Below are positions 1 through 10,034 of a stretch of DNA of 64,000 nucleotides, one piece after another. Position 1 is the first letter of the stretch; each line of letters opens with the position of its first letter. Origin of the DNA: Microbispora sp. NBC_01189 (GTDB lineage: Bacteria > Actinomycetota > Actinomycetes > Streptosporangiales > Streptosporangiaceae); NCBI RefSeq assembly GCF_036010665.1, contig NZ_CP108581.1:2337501-2401500 (forward strand). Reading direction: 5' to 3'. The notes under the pieces are model-generated. The model worked only from the letters and a program-made list of their open reading frames with translations, was not told the origin of the DNA and ran no database searches. Position numbers and translations under genes: made by a program.

Positions 1-146
1 TTATCCCAGAGTCAGGGGCAGGTTACTCACGTGTTACTCACCCGTTCGCCGCTCGAGTACCCCGAAGGGCCTTTCCGCTCGACTTGCATGTGTTAAGCAC
101 GCCGCCAGCGTTCGTCCTGAGCCAGGATCAAACTCTCCAAACAATG
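1..146 (-). rRNA. rrs: 16S ribosomal RNA, 5' end (partial)
   Basis: Read on the minus strand, this is the 5' terminus of a 16S rRNA gene that continues beyond the left edge. The universal 5' primer site (AGAGTTTGATCCTGGCTCAG) lies at 117-136, followed by the conserved GACGAACGCTGGCGGCGTGC and the V1 region. The V1 loop (GGAAAGGCCCTTCGGGGTAC) resembles Streptosporangiaceae 16S genes. The exact 5' end (about 146) is set by comparison with the family. Direction implies a 16S-23S-5S operon running off the window. Confidence 0.97.
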
Positions 147-260
147 TCTGAAAAGAGAACCCATGGCCGGCACCCCCCGGCTAAGGAAAGGGCACCGTCA
201 AAGGAATCCGCCACCAACAACGGTGACGGGGTCATGCATGATTCATGCACTGGCTTTTAG

Positions 261-283
261 CACACTGTTGAGTTCTCAAGAAA
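261..283 (-). promoter_or_regulatory. boxA-like rrn antitermination element in 16S leader
   Basis: On the minus strand the leader reads TTCTTGAGAACTCAACAGTG, the motif found in actinobacterial rRNA leaders around the NusB/S10 boxA. It lies about 115 bases upstream of mature 16S and about 80 bases downstream of the predicted promoter. Assignment is by motif recognition. Confidence 0.7.
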
Positions 284-365
284 CGGACGCGACCACCATC
301 ACCCAAGACCCTTGAACCAGGTCCCGAACTCCGGGGCGTTTCGTTTCGTTTCGCTTGTGGTCTTA

Positions 366-394
366 ATCCTTCCCGACCGGCCATTCCGTGTCAA
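366..394 (-). promoter_or_regulatory. rrn operon promoter
   Basis: On the minus strand there is a perfect -35 TTGACA (394-389), a 17-base spacer and a -10 AAGGAT (371-366, 5 of 6 to TAGGAT). Transcription would start near 359 and give a leader of about 210 bases containing the boxA-like element. The rest of 395-783 shows no convincing gene. It may hold further rrn promoters and the promoter of the divergent oligopeptidase gene. Confidence 0.7.
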
Positions 395-783
395 ATCCGC
401 CCGTTTCAGAACCGACTTGACCCGAAATCCGCCAACCGACAGGAATTCGACCGCCCCGTTTCCGGGGCAACCCCTCTAACTTACCCGAACCCCGACCCCG
501 ATGCAAACCGCACATCGGGACGAGATCCAGGAGAGCACGAGAGGCGGCCGGCGAACCGACCCGCGCACACCAAGACAACCACTCAGGTGATCGAAGAGGA
601 GTGCGCCGGACCGCGCCGACATCACAAGATTACCAGGCTCCGGCAGCACCATGACCCGAATGGACAGGAACGCATCCGAAGGCCGGCCTGGTCCGGAGCC
701 GATCACTCGCAGGCCGCCCCGAAGGCAGCGTGGAGGAGCCGTGGCAGGACCATCGCGAACATAGACTCTGGCGGGTGAGCGAC

Positions 784-2849
784 ATGCCGCCTGTAGCGAA
801 GAAGGTTCCTTTCGAGCGCAGCCACCACGGTGACACCGTGGTCGACGAGTACGCGTGGCTGCTCAAGAAGGACGACCCCGACACCATCGCCTACCTGGAG
901 GCGGAGAACGCCTACACCCAGGAAACGACGGCCCACCTCGGGGATCTCCAGGAGACGATCTTCAAGGAGATCAAGGGCCGGACCCTGGAGACCGACCTTT
1001 CGGTGCCCACGCGGAAGGGCGCCTGGTGGTACTACTCGCGCACCGAAGAGGGCAAGCAGTACGGCATCCAGTGCCGGGTGGCCGCCGACGGCGACGACCC
1101 GCCGAAGCTGGAGCCGGGCGAGTCACTCCCTGGTGAGCAGGTGCTGCTGGACGGCAACGAGCTCGCGGGCGACAGCCCCTTCTTCTCCATGGGCACGAGC
1201 GCGGTGAGCCCGGACGGCACGAAGCTCGCCTACTCCACCGACTTCTCCGGCGACGAGCGGTTCACGCTCCGGTTCAAGGACCTGGAGACGGGCGAGGCGC
1301 TCGCGGACGAGATCGCCGGGGTCTTCTACGGCGGCGCCTGGTCGGCGGACGGCTCCACGTTCTTCTACACCACCGTGGACGACGCCTGGCGTCCGTACCG
1401 GATTCACCGGCACACGCTCGGCCGCACGCCCGGCCAGGCCCCCGGACAGAACGAGGACGTCGTCGTCTACCAGGAGGACGACGAGCGTTTCTGGGTGGGC
1501 ATCGGGCTGACCCGCAGTCAGCGCTACCTCGTGCTCACCTCGGGCAGCAAGATCACGAGCGAGGTCAGGGTGCTCGACGCGAGCACCCCGGACGGTGAGT
1601 TCGCCGTCGTGCGGCCGCGGCGGACCGGCGTCGAGTACGGCCTGGAGCACGCGGCTGACGGGTTTCTCGTCCTCCACAACGACGGCGCCGTCAACTTCGA
1701 ACTGGCCACCGCCCCGGTCGGCGATCCGGGCACCTGGACCCCGTTGATCGAGCACCGGGACGACACCAGGCTGCTCGACGTGGACGCCTTCAAGGACCAC
1801 GTCGTCGTCCACTTCCGCCGCGACGGCCTCACCGGCGTGCGGATCCTGCCGGGCGACGGCGGCGACCCGTACGACATCTCCTTCCCCGAGCCGCTGTACG
1901 ACGTCGCGCCGACCGGCAACGCCGAGTTCGAGACGGGCCGCCTGCGGCTCGGCTACACCTCGATGGTCACCCCGCCGTCGGTGTACGACTACGACCTGCG
2001 GTCGCGCGAGCTGATCCTGCTCAAGCGGAAGGTGGTGCTCGGCGACTACGACGCCGGCGACTACGAGCAGTTCCGCGAGTGGGCCACGGCCGGCGACGGC
2101 ACCAGGGTCCCGATCTCGATCATGGTGCGGAAGGGCACGGAGCGGCCCGCCCCGACCCTGCTGTACGGCTACGGCAGCTACGAGTCGTCCATCGACCCCT
2201 ACTTCTCGGTGGCCCGGCTCTCGCTGCTCGACCGGGGGCTGGCCTTCGCCATCGCGCATGTGCGGGGCGGCGGCGAGATGGGCCGCCGCTGGTACGAGGA
2301 CGGCAAGCTGACCAGCAAGAAGAACAGCTTCACCGACTTCGTCGCGTGCGCGCGCCACCTCAAGGCCGCGGGCTGGTCGAGCCGGGTCGTCGCCAGGGGC
2401 GGATCGGCGGGCGGGCTGCTCGTGGGCGCCGTCGCCAACCTCGCGCCGGAGGAGTTCGCCGGGATCGTCGCCGAGGTGCCGTTCGTCGACGCGCTGAACA
2501 CGATCCTCGACCCCTCGCTGCCGCTGACGGTGACCGAGTGGGACGAGTGGGGCGACCCGCTGCACGACCCCGAGGTCTACGCCTACATGAAGAGCTATTC
2601 GCCGTACGAGAACGTCGACGGCCGGCCGTACCCGCCGATCCTCGCGACCACCAGCCTGAACGACACGCGGGTGTTCTACCACGAGCCCGCCAAGTGGATC
2701 GCCCGGCTCCGCGACAGCGCGACGGGCGGCCCGTTCCTGCTGAAGACCGAGATGGGCGCCGGCCACGGAGGCCGCAGCGGCCGTTACGACGCCTGGCGTG
2801 AGGAGGCGTTCGCGCTCTCCTGGATCCTCGACCGAGTTGGAGTGACCGA

Positions 2850-2853
<4 letters not shown>
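784..2853 (+). CDS. ptrB: oligopeptidase B (protease II), S9A prolyl oligopeptidase family
   Basis: Cytosolic serine peptidase predicted to cleave short peptides after basic residues. The N-terminal two thirds is the beta-propeller that restricts access to small substrates; the C-terminal third is an alpha/beta hydrolase. The triad is visible: Ser541 in GGSAGG, Asp627 in LNDTRV and His661 in GAGHGG. The stretch TEWDEWGDP and MKSYSPYENV is characteristic of oligopeptidase B rather than true prolyl oligopeptidase. Length 689 aa is normal. The start is uncertain: ATG784 is used, but in-frame GTG775 and GTG730 are open and no strong ribosome site decides. The aldo/keto reductase gene overlaps the stop. 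Confidence 0.9.
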
Positions 2854-3875
<1,022 letters not shown>

Positions 3876-3958
3876 CCACCCCCGAGTGACCGTTCCGAGG
3901 TGACCGCCCCCCCGTGCGCCGTTCCGGGCGGCCGCGGGGGAGGTACGGGAGGAGCGGG

Positions 3959-6415
3959 TCAGAGGGCGTTCTTGCGCTGGAGGTAGGCGAAGGAGGCCCA
4001 GCCGGGGAGCACGGGCAGCCAGAACGTCATCAACCGGAACAGCAGCACCGCGGAGGTGGCGACCGTGGCGGGCAGCCCGGCCACCGTGAGGCCGACCGAC
4101 AACGAGGTCTCCACCGCGCCGAGGCCGCCGGGCGTCGGAGCGGCGGAGCCGATCGCGTTGCCGGCGAGGAAGACCACGGCGACGGCCGTGAACGACACCT
4201 GGCCGCCGAACGCGTGGACGCAGCCCGCCAGGCAGGTCACGAAGCTGAGCGTGAGCAGCAGCGTGCCGGCGACGGCCTCCAGGACCTTCCGGGGCGACTG
4301 CACGATGTCGAGCAGCCGGGGGATCACCCCCGAGAACATCGCGCGCACGCGGGTGGTGACCACCCGGCGCAGCGGCCGGATGGCGAGCAGGATCAGAAAC
4401 AGCACGGCCACGCCGAGCAGCACCATGAGGAGCCCGCGCGACGGGGTCAGGGACGGCGCGGCCTGGGTGCCGGTCAGGTAGCCGAACAGCAGCAGCAGCG
4501 AGATGTGTATGGTCAGGCCGACGAGCTGGGAGGCTCCGACGCTCGCCACGGCCGCGCCGGGCGGCACCCCGCGTTTCTGGAGATAGCGGGTGTTGATCGC
4601 GACTCCGCCCACCGCGGCGGGCGCGACCAGCTTCACGAACGACCCGGCGAGCTGGGCCAGGATCGTGTGCCCGAGCGGCAGCGACTCGGGGACGAAGCCG
4701 CGCAGCATGACCGCGGCGGCCACGTAGCTCAGCGCGGCCGCCGCCAGCGCGACCCCGCTCCACGCCCAGTTGGCCGTGGTGACGACGGAGACCAGGTTGA
4801 CCTGGCTGAGCTGGGGCAGCAGCAGGTAGGCCGCGATCACGCTCAGGATGATCGTGACGAGGGTGCGGGGATGGAACCGCTCCAGCCGCACCTCCTCCAC
4901 CTCTACCTTGGGCTTCAGCGCGATGATCTGCTCGCGGAGTGCGGGCAGCAGGTGCTTGTCCCGGCGGGCCGCGGTCCGGGTGTCGCGGCTCAGCGCGATC
5001 CGCTGGAGCAGCGGCATCGCCCCGGCCAGGGCGTCCTCCCCCAGCGCCGCCGCCGCCGACCGGACCGAGCGCTCGGCTCCCACCCGGGTGCCGAGGTAGG
5101 CGAGGAGCTGGGCGATGTCGAGCCGCAGCAGCATGTCGCCGGCCGCGATCTCACCGCTGCGGGCGTCCACGAGGTAGACCTCGCGGGCCGCGCCGACGTG
5201 GATGCTCTCGCCGGTGAGGTGACGGTGGGCCAGGCGGTGGGCCTGCAGCAGCCGCACCTGTTCCCACATCCGCGCGAGCAGCTCGTCGTCGAGGTCCTCG
5301 TCGTCCAGCTCGCTCACCGGCCGGGTGTCCACGTGCTCGTAGGCGAGCAGCGCGGCCTCGGTGCCGACCTCGCTGGTGCCCAGCAGGCGCGGCAGCCGTA
5401 CGCCCGCGGCCTGCGCGGCGTACGCCATGAGCGCCTCGCGCTCCAGCTCGGCGCGCAGCGAGCGGATGGCCCGGCGCCGGGTCTCGTTGTTGAGCAGGAA
5501 GCGCCGCCACAGCCGGTAGAGGACTCCCGCCACCTGGCGGTCCCGGTCGAGGACGGTCACGTCGATGGTGCGGTCGCCGGTGAGGCCGATGAGGTAGCGG
5601 CGGCTGCCCGAGCTGTCGTCCTCCACCCGGCGGGCGTTGACCGGCGTGAACCCGAGCCTGCGCAGCGCGGCCAGCACGGCGCTGCCCGGCGGCCGGGTGT
5701 TGGCGCTGCCGATGCCGTACAACGTGCCGAAACCGACGGCGAGGCCGACGATGTACGTGAGGCTGACGCCGAGCGCGGTGACCTTGGTGGCGGTGAACAG
5801 CGCGAACACGTCGAGACCGAGCGCGGCCCACATGAGCGCCCGCCAGTGGGGGCGCCGCGACATCCGCACCGCCGTGGCGTAGGCGATCGCTGGGGTGAGC
5901 ACGGTGTTCAGCGGCTCGACGTCCCGGTTGCCGGTGAGCAGCTGCCTGAGGTCCGCGGGGCCGGACTGCACCAGCCACTCGCCCAGCGCGTACGAGACCA
6001 GCAGGGCGAGGATCGCGGCGATCAGCCCCTGGGTGACGCGCATGCCGTCGCGGTGGAAGACCCGCTCGACGGCGAACGCCACGGGGACCACCAGCACGGC
6101 CACGCCGCCCAGCAGCCCGGCGGCGCCCGACAGCACCTCGGGCGCGCGGCCGGTGCCGGTGTGGACGTCGGACTCCAGGCCGTTGAGCGTCCGCTGCAGG
6201 GCCAGGGCCAGCAGCACGACGGCGGCGAGGGCCAGCAGCGTGAGCAGGAACCGCAAAGCGTCCGAAGGACGGCGGATCCGCTGCGGCAACAGAGGCTCTA
6301 CGACCAGGACGACCCCCGAGCCGGGGGTGTCCAGTGTCAGGTCCTGCTCCTTGATGCCTCTCACCACCAGCGATTCTGTGCGATCTTCGCACTCAGTGTC
6401 CAGAATTAATGGCAT
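3959..6415 (-). CDS. flippase-like membrane protein with degenerate kinase-like domain (LPG synthase TM family)
   Basis: Large integral membrane protein of 818 aa. Residues about 55-230 hold a first set of hydrophobic segments. About 250-480 is a soluble domain resembling aminoglycoside/protein kinases. About 510-815 is an eight-helix domain of the lysylphosphatidylglycerol synthase TM / UPF0104 flippase-like family (SFVKLVAPAAVGGVAINTRY, TPGGLGAVE). The kinase catalytic loop reads HRHLTGES near 397-404, where HRD would be expected, so the catalytic Asp is replaced by His, while a DFG-like Asp (VYLVDARSG) remains. There is no LPG synthase acyltransferase domain, so it is unlikely to make lysyl-PG. 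It may flip or sense a lipid. ATG6415 has an AGGGA upstream. Confidence 0.85.
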   Translation of the reverse strand: MPLILDTECEDRTESLVVRGIKEQDLTLDTPGSGVVLVVEPLLPQRIRRPSDALRFLLTLLALAAVVLLALALQRTLNGLESDVHTGTGRAPEVLSGAAGLLGGVAVLVVPVAFAVERVFHRDGMRVTQGLIAAILALLVSYALGEWLVQSGPADLRQLLTGNRDVEPLNTVLTPAIAYATAVRMSRRPHWRALMWAALGLDVFALFTATKVTALGVSLTYIVGLAVGFGTLYGIGSANTRPPGSAVLAALRRLGFTPVNARRVEDDSSGSRRYLIGLTGDRTIDVTVLDRDRQVAGVLYRLWRRFLLNNETRRRAIRSLRAELEREALMAYAAQAAGVRLPRLLGTSEVGTEAALLAYEHVDTRPVSELDDEDLDDELLARMWEQVRLLQAHRLAHRHLTGESIHVGAAREVYLVDARSGEIAAGDMLLRLDIAQLLAYLGTRVGAERSVRSAAAALGEDALAGAMPLLQRIALSRDTRTAARRDKHLLPALREQIIALKPKVEVEEVRLERFHPRTLVTIILSVIAAYLLLPQLSQVNLVSVVTTANWAWSGVALAAAALSYVAAAVMLRGFVPESLPLGHTILAQLAGSFVKLVAPAAVGGVAINTRYLQKRGVPPGAAVASVGASQLVGLTIHISLLLLFGYLTGTQAAPSLTPSRGLLMVLLGVAVLFLILLAIRPLRRVVTTRVRAMFSGVIPRLLDIVQSPRKVLEAVAGTLLLTLSFVTCLAGCVHAFGGQVSFTAVAVVFLAGNAIGSAAPTPGGLGAVETSLSVGLTVAGLPATVATSAVLLFRLMTFWLPVLPGWASFAYLQRKNAL

Positions 6416-6558
6416 GTATATATCCCTGGCCTCGGACAGCCTCGACGGGATCGCGCCGGTGCCGGCCGCCGAGCCGGAAAGGCGCGGCCAGACAGTGACA
6501 CTCTACGGAGCACTGGCGACGGACGGCCGGCGAGGAGCGGCACGCTAACGTCGGGGCC

Positions 6559-8604
6559 ATGAGCACGTCGCTACCCATCCTCGGCGCCTGCCCGCTCGAC
6601 TGCCCCGACACCTGCTCCTGGGTCGTGACCGTGCGCGACGGCGAGGCCGCCGCGCTGCGCGGCAACCACGACCACCCCTACACGCGCGGGGCCCTGTGCG
6701 TGAAGGTGAACCGCTACCTGGAGCAGGTCCGTGCGGCGGACCGGATCCGCCACCCCCTGAAGCGGGTCGGGCCGAAGGGGTCCGGCCGGTTCGAGCGCGT
6801 CCCTCTGGAACAGGCGCTGGCGGAGATCGCGGCACGGCTGACGTCGATCGTCGAGGAGCACGGAGGCGAGGCGATCTGGCCGTACCAGGGCACCGGGACG
6901 CTCGGGTACGTCCAGGGCGAGACGGGGCAGGCCGGGCGGCGGTTCTGGAACGTCCTCGGCGCGTCCCGGCACGACCTCAACATTTGCGCGCGGGCGGGCA
7001 ACGACGGCCTGCGGTACGTCAACGGGACCCCCGGCGGCATGGACCCGGAGACGTTCGCCCTGTCACGGCTGATCCTGCTGTGGGGCACCAACACGCTGAC
7101 CAGCGGGCACCACATGTGGAAGTTCGTCCAGGACGCCCGGGCAGCCGGAGCGTACGTCGTCGCGATCGACCCCGTCCGCACGCGCACGGCCGACCAGGCG
7201 GACGAGCACCTGCCCATCCGGCCCGGCACCGACGCCGCGCTCGCGCTCGGCCTGCTGCACGTGGTGCTGGAGGAGGGCGCCGAGGACCGCGCGTACATCG
7301 AGGAGCACACGACCGGGTGGGACGAGTTCGAGGCGGAGATCTGCAGGCATCCCCCGGCGCTCGTCGCGGAGATCACCGGGCTGCCCGAGGAGCGGATCAG
7401 GGCCCTCGGCGTACGGCTCGCGCACACGCGGCCGACCGGTATCCGAGCCACGATGGGCATCCAGCGGCACGAGGGCGGCGGGACCGCGATGCGGACGATC
7501 GCCTGCATCCCGGGCGTGACCGGCGACTGGCGGCACCCGGGCGGCGGGGTGGCCTACTCCACCTCGGCGTACGCGCCCGCGGGCCCGGACCCGCGCGACG
7601 ACCTGCTCCCCCACCCGGTGCGCACGCTAACGATGACCCGGCTGGCCGACGGACTGGACGAGTCGGTCAAGTGCCTGTGGGTCTACGCGGCCAACCCGCT
7701 CGGCTCGACCTCCGACCAGAACCGGATCAGGGCGGCGCTGGCGCGGGAGGACCTGTTCACGGTGGTGATGGAGCAGTTCCCGACCGACACGGCCGACTAC
7801 GCCGACTACGTGCTGCCCGCGACGATGCAGATCGAGCACCTGGACGTGCACCACGGCTACGGGCACATGTACATGGTGTGGAACGAGCCCGCCGTCGCGC
7901 CGCCGGGCGAGTGCCTGCCGACGACCGAGACGTTCCGCCGGCTCGCCCGGCGGATGGGCCTGACCGAGCCGTCGCTCTACGACACCGACCTCGAACTCGC
8001 CGCGCAGACGCTCGCCCAGGCCGGAATCTCGCTGGAGGAGATCCGCAAGCAGGGCTGGGCGCGGCTGCCGGCGGCCGACCCGTTCGTGCCGTTCACGGAG
8101 GGCTTCCCGACGCCGAGCGGCCGGCTGGAGTTCGCCTCCGGGCGGGCCGAGGCCGCCGGGCTGCCGCGCGTCGCGGGGTACGTTCCGTCGCTGACGGCCC
8201 GTACGGCTCCCGCCGACCGGCCGTACCCGCTCGTGCTGCTCACGCCGGCGTCGCACACGTTCCTGAACACGACCTTCGGCAACAACCCCGAGCTGCGCAG
8301 GCGCTCGAAGGGGCCGCGGGTGCTGGTCAACCCGGCCGACGCGGCGTCGCGCGGTCTCGTGGACGGGCGGGCCGCCCGCGTCTTCAACGGCAACGGGGAG
8401 TTCCGGGCGTACGTCGAGGTCAGCGACCGGGTCGCGGCGGGGGTGGTGGCCGCGCCCAAGGGCCACTGGCCGAAGCACGCGGGCGGGGCCAACCCCAACG
8501 CGGTGGTCGACGAACGCGACGCCGACATGGGCCGGGGCGCGGTCTACCACGACAACTTCGTCGACGTCGCCCCGCTCCCGGAGGGAACCACCCTGGAGGA
8601 ATAG
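6559..8604 (+). CDS. molybdopterin oxidoreductase, formate dehydrogenase/DMSO reductase superfamily
   Basis: Single-subunit bis-MGD molybdo- or tungsto-enzyme of 681 aa. The N-terminal [4Fe-4S] ligands are Cys11, Cys15, Cys19 and Cys47 (ACPLDCPDTCSW ... GALCVK). The molybdopterin domains follow (GTGTLGY, LLWGTNTLTSGHH, FPTDTADYADYVLPA), and the C-terminal MGD-binding domain has LTPASHTFLNTTFGNN. There is no Tat signal, so it is cytoplasmic. No electron-transfer subunit or cofactor gene adjoins it. This CPLDCPDTC family is widespread in actinobacteria and its substrate is largely unassigned. It is divergent from the flippase-like gene across a 143-base spacer. Confidence 0.88.
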   Translation: MSTSLPILGACPLDCPDTCSWVVTVRDGEAAALRGNHDHPYTRGALCVKVNRYLEQVRAADRIRHPLKRVGPKGSGRFERVPLEQALAEIAARLTSIVEEHGGEAIWPYQGTGTLGYVQGETGQAGRRFWNVLGASRHDLNICARAGNDGLRYVNGTPGGMDPETFALSRLILLWGTNTLTSGHHMWKFVQDARAAGAYVVAIDPVRTRTADQADEHLPIRPGTDAALALGLLHVVLEEGAEDRAYIEEHTTGWDEFEAEICRHPPALVAEITGLPEERIRALGVRLAHTRPTGIRATMGIQRHEGGGTAMRTIACIPGVTGDWRHPGGGVAYSTSAYAPAGPDPRDDLLPHPVRTLTMTRLADGLDESVKCLWVYAANPLGSTSDQNRIRAALAREDLFTVVMEQFPTDTADYADYVLPATMQIEHLDVHHGYGHMYMVWNEPAVAPPGECLPTTETFRRLARRMGLTEPSLYDTDLELAAQTLAQAGISLEEIRKQGWARLPAADPFVPFTEGFPTPSGRLEFASGRAEAAGLPRVAGYVPSLTARTAPADRPYPLVLLTPASHTFLNTTFGNNPELRRRSKGPRVLVNPADAASRGLVDGRAARVFNGNGEFRAYVEVSDRVAAGVVAAPKGHWPKHAGGANPNAVVDERDADMGRGAVYHDNFVDVAPLPEGTTLEE

Positions 8605-8694
8605 GGGTGCCGGAGGACCTGTCCAGGGGGTGTCAGGGGATGCTCAGGGACTTCCCCGATGCCGCCGGACCACCCGGACAGGCACGCTGTAACC

Positions 8695-9144
8695 ATGAAC
8701 GAACTCACCCGAATGGACGAGATGTCCCTGGCCGGCGCGGCCCTGCGCGGCGCCCCCTGGCGAGCCGCGGCGACGGCCGGCGGGGCGGTCGCCGCCACGA
8801 GCTTCCTCCTGGGCGTCATCCTGCCCGGACCGGCGGACCTGACCTGGGCCCTGTGCTCGGGGATCACCCTGTTCGCCCTCGTCGCGGGGATCGGTTCGAT
8901 CTCCAAGCCGAACGTGGGCGACCGGGTGACCCGGCAGGCCCGCCACTGGGCGTTGCGGCACCCCTGGCGCTTCTCGCTCTACCCGGCGCTCGGCGCGGCG
9001 GCCCTGATGTATCCGGTGCAGCTCGTGATCGACCGCGAGGGCGTCTTCGGCGCGGCCTGGGACGCGCTGTGGGGCGGCCTGCTCGTGCTGCTGGTCACCG
9101 CCGTCTTCACGCTCTCCATGCGGAACCGCGCCAAGGGCGCCTGA
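8695..9144 (+). CDS. hypothetical membrane protein
   Basis: Product of 149 aa with about four hydrophobic segments: around residues 22-42, 48-68, 90-108 and 116-137. The region between the second and third pairs is polar and basic (VGDRVTRQARHWALRHPWR). I do not recognise a named family. ATG8695 is preferred over the upstream in-frame ATG8659, which would add a non-conserved-looking DHPDRHAV stretch. It follows the molybdopterin enzyme by 90 bases on the same strand but a shared role is not evident. Confidence 0.65.
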   Translation: MNELTRMDEMSLAGAALRGAPWRAAATAGGAVAATSFLLGVILPGPADLTWALCSGITLFALVAGIGSISKPNVGDRVTRQARHWALRHPWRFSLYPALGAAALMYPVQLVIDREGVFGAAWDALWGGLLVLLVTAVFTLSMRNRAKGA

Positions 9145-9147
9145 GTC

Positions 9148-9525
9148 TCAGGACTCCCGCTCCGCCGCGTTGCGGCACACGCAGAGTTCGTTGCCCTCGG
9201 GGTCGAGCAACGTGACCCAGCCCGCGCCCTCGGGGGTGCGGTGGTCCTCGTACGGCTTGGCCCCGAGCGCGAGCAGCCGCTCGACCTGCTGGTCGCGGGT
9301 GCCGTCCCCGGTGGGGTCGAGATCGAGGTGCAGCCGGTTCTTGACCGTCTTGCCCTCGGGCACCCGGATGAAAAGCAGATGCGGAGGACCGTCCGGGCGG
9401 TCCAGCATGACCTCGTCGTCTTCGGGCTCGGAGTCGGCGAGTGGCCAGCCCAGGGCCTCGCTCCACCACTGGGCCAGCTCGTACGGCCGGGCGCAGTCGA
9501 ATGTCACCGTGTGGATCTCAAGCAT
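9148..9525 (-). CDS. VOC family (glyoxalase-like) protein
   Basis: Product of 125 aa with the vicinal-oxygen-chelate beta-alpha-beta-beta-beta pattern: MLEIHTVTFDCARP at the N-terminus, LGWPLADSEPEDDEVML in the middle, and GWVTLLDPEGNELCVCR at the end, the usual closing strand of the family. His68 of NRLHLDLDP lies where a metal ligand is normally placed. It is probably a glyoxalase-6 type protein, of unknown substrate. ATG9525 begins the domain precisely; upstream codons in the same frame do not look coding. Its stop lies 3 bases past the end of the convergent upstream gene. Confidence 0.8.
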   Translation of the reverse strand: MLEIHTVTFDCARPYELAQWWSEALGWPLADSEPEDDEVMLDRPDGPPHLLFIRVPEGKTVKNRLHLDLDPTGDGTRDQQVERLLALGAKPYEDHRTPEGAGWVTLLDPEGNELCVCRNAAERES

Positions 9526-9566
9526 GCGCCCACCCAACCGCGACACCACCAAAGGTGTCAAGCCGG

Positions 9567-9812
9567 TTATGTGGCCACCCGTCGCGGCCGGAACGATCGG
9601 ACGAGGCCGGCCGCGGAGACCACGGCCCACACCCCCTCCAGCAGCAGGAACCCCCAGTTGGCGTCCGCGTACGCGAGCCACGCGAGCACGGCGGAGCCGA
9701 CGAGGTTGAGCGCGAGGTAGATCTTCGACCGGCCGTCCAGGACGTTCAACTGGGAGAGCAGGAACGCGCCGAGGACGAGGACGGCGCCGGCGATCTGCAG
9801 AAGCTGGTTCAT
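9567..9812 (-). CDS. small membrane protein, CBU_0592-like
   Basis: Product of 81 aa made almost entirely of three hydrophobic helices (about residues 4-22, 30-48 and 53-70) with a basic tail (RSFRPRRVAT). The spacing and the LNVLDGRSKIYLALNLVGS motif match the small CBU_0592-like family of unknown function. ATG9812 has a good ribosome site (GAAGGG). Downstream on the same strand is the VOC protein. Confidence 0.75.
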   Translation of the reverse strand: MNQLLQIAGAVLVLGAFLLSQLNVLDGRSKIYLALNLVGSAVLAWLAYADANWGFLLLEGVWAVVSAAGLVRSFRPRRVAT

Positions 9813-9958
9813 ATCCCTTCGCCCGCCGTCTTCGCCGCTCCGGGTACGGCAGGCACCTCGTCCGGGAGGGCCGCGAGCCGCGCCCCTCACAACCCCAACA
9901 TATCCGTTGTGCGGGAAGATTCGCGCGATCTGTGGTGGAGGCCATGGATATGCCGGGT

Positions 9959-9998
9959 TACCGACGGGTAGCATTCGGGCTAGAGTTACCGACCAGTA
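9959..9998 (+). promoter_or_regulatory. paired operator-like repeats upstream of acyl-CoA dehydrogenase
   Basis: Two related 12-mers, TACCGACGGGTA (9959-9970) and TACCGACCAGTA (9987-9998), start 28 bp apart and share GTTACCGAC with 5' flank. The first is close to an inverted repeat (TACC-N4-GGTA). A TAGAGT -10-like hexamer lies between them at 9981-9986, so the two copies would bracket the promoter. The arrangement resembles a TetR-type lipid-responsive operator; the regulator is not in this window. Confidence 0.5.
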
Positions 9999-10034
9999 CG
10001 TTACCCCCGGGTTCGGTTCTAGGAGCGCACACAG

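Noticed and set aside
3914-6409. 831-codon plus-strand frame opposite the flippase-like gene
   Set aside because: Low-complexity Gln/Arg/Gly/His composition and no domain; the minus-strand frame has clear family motifs and membrane helices.
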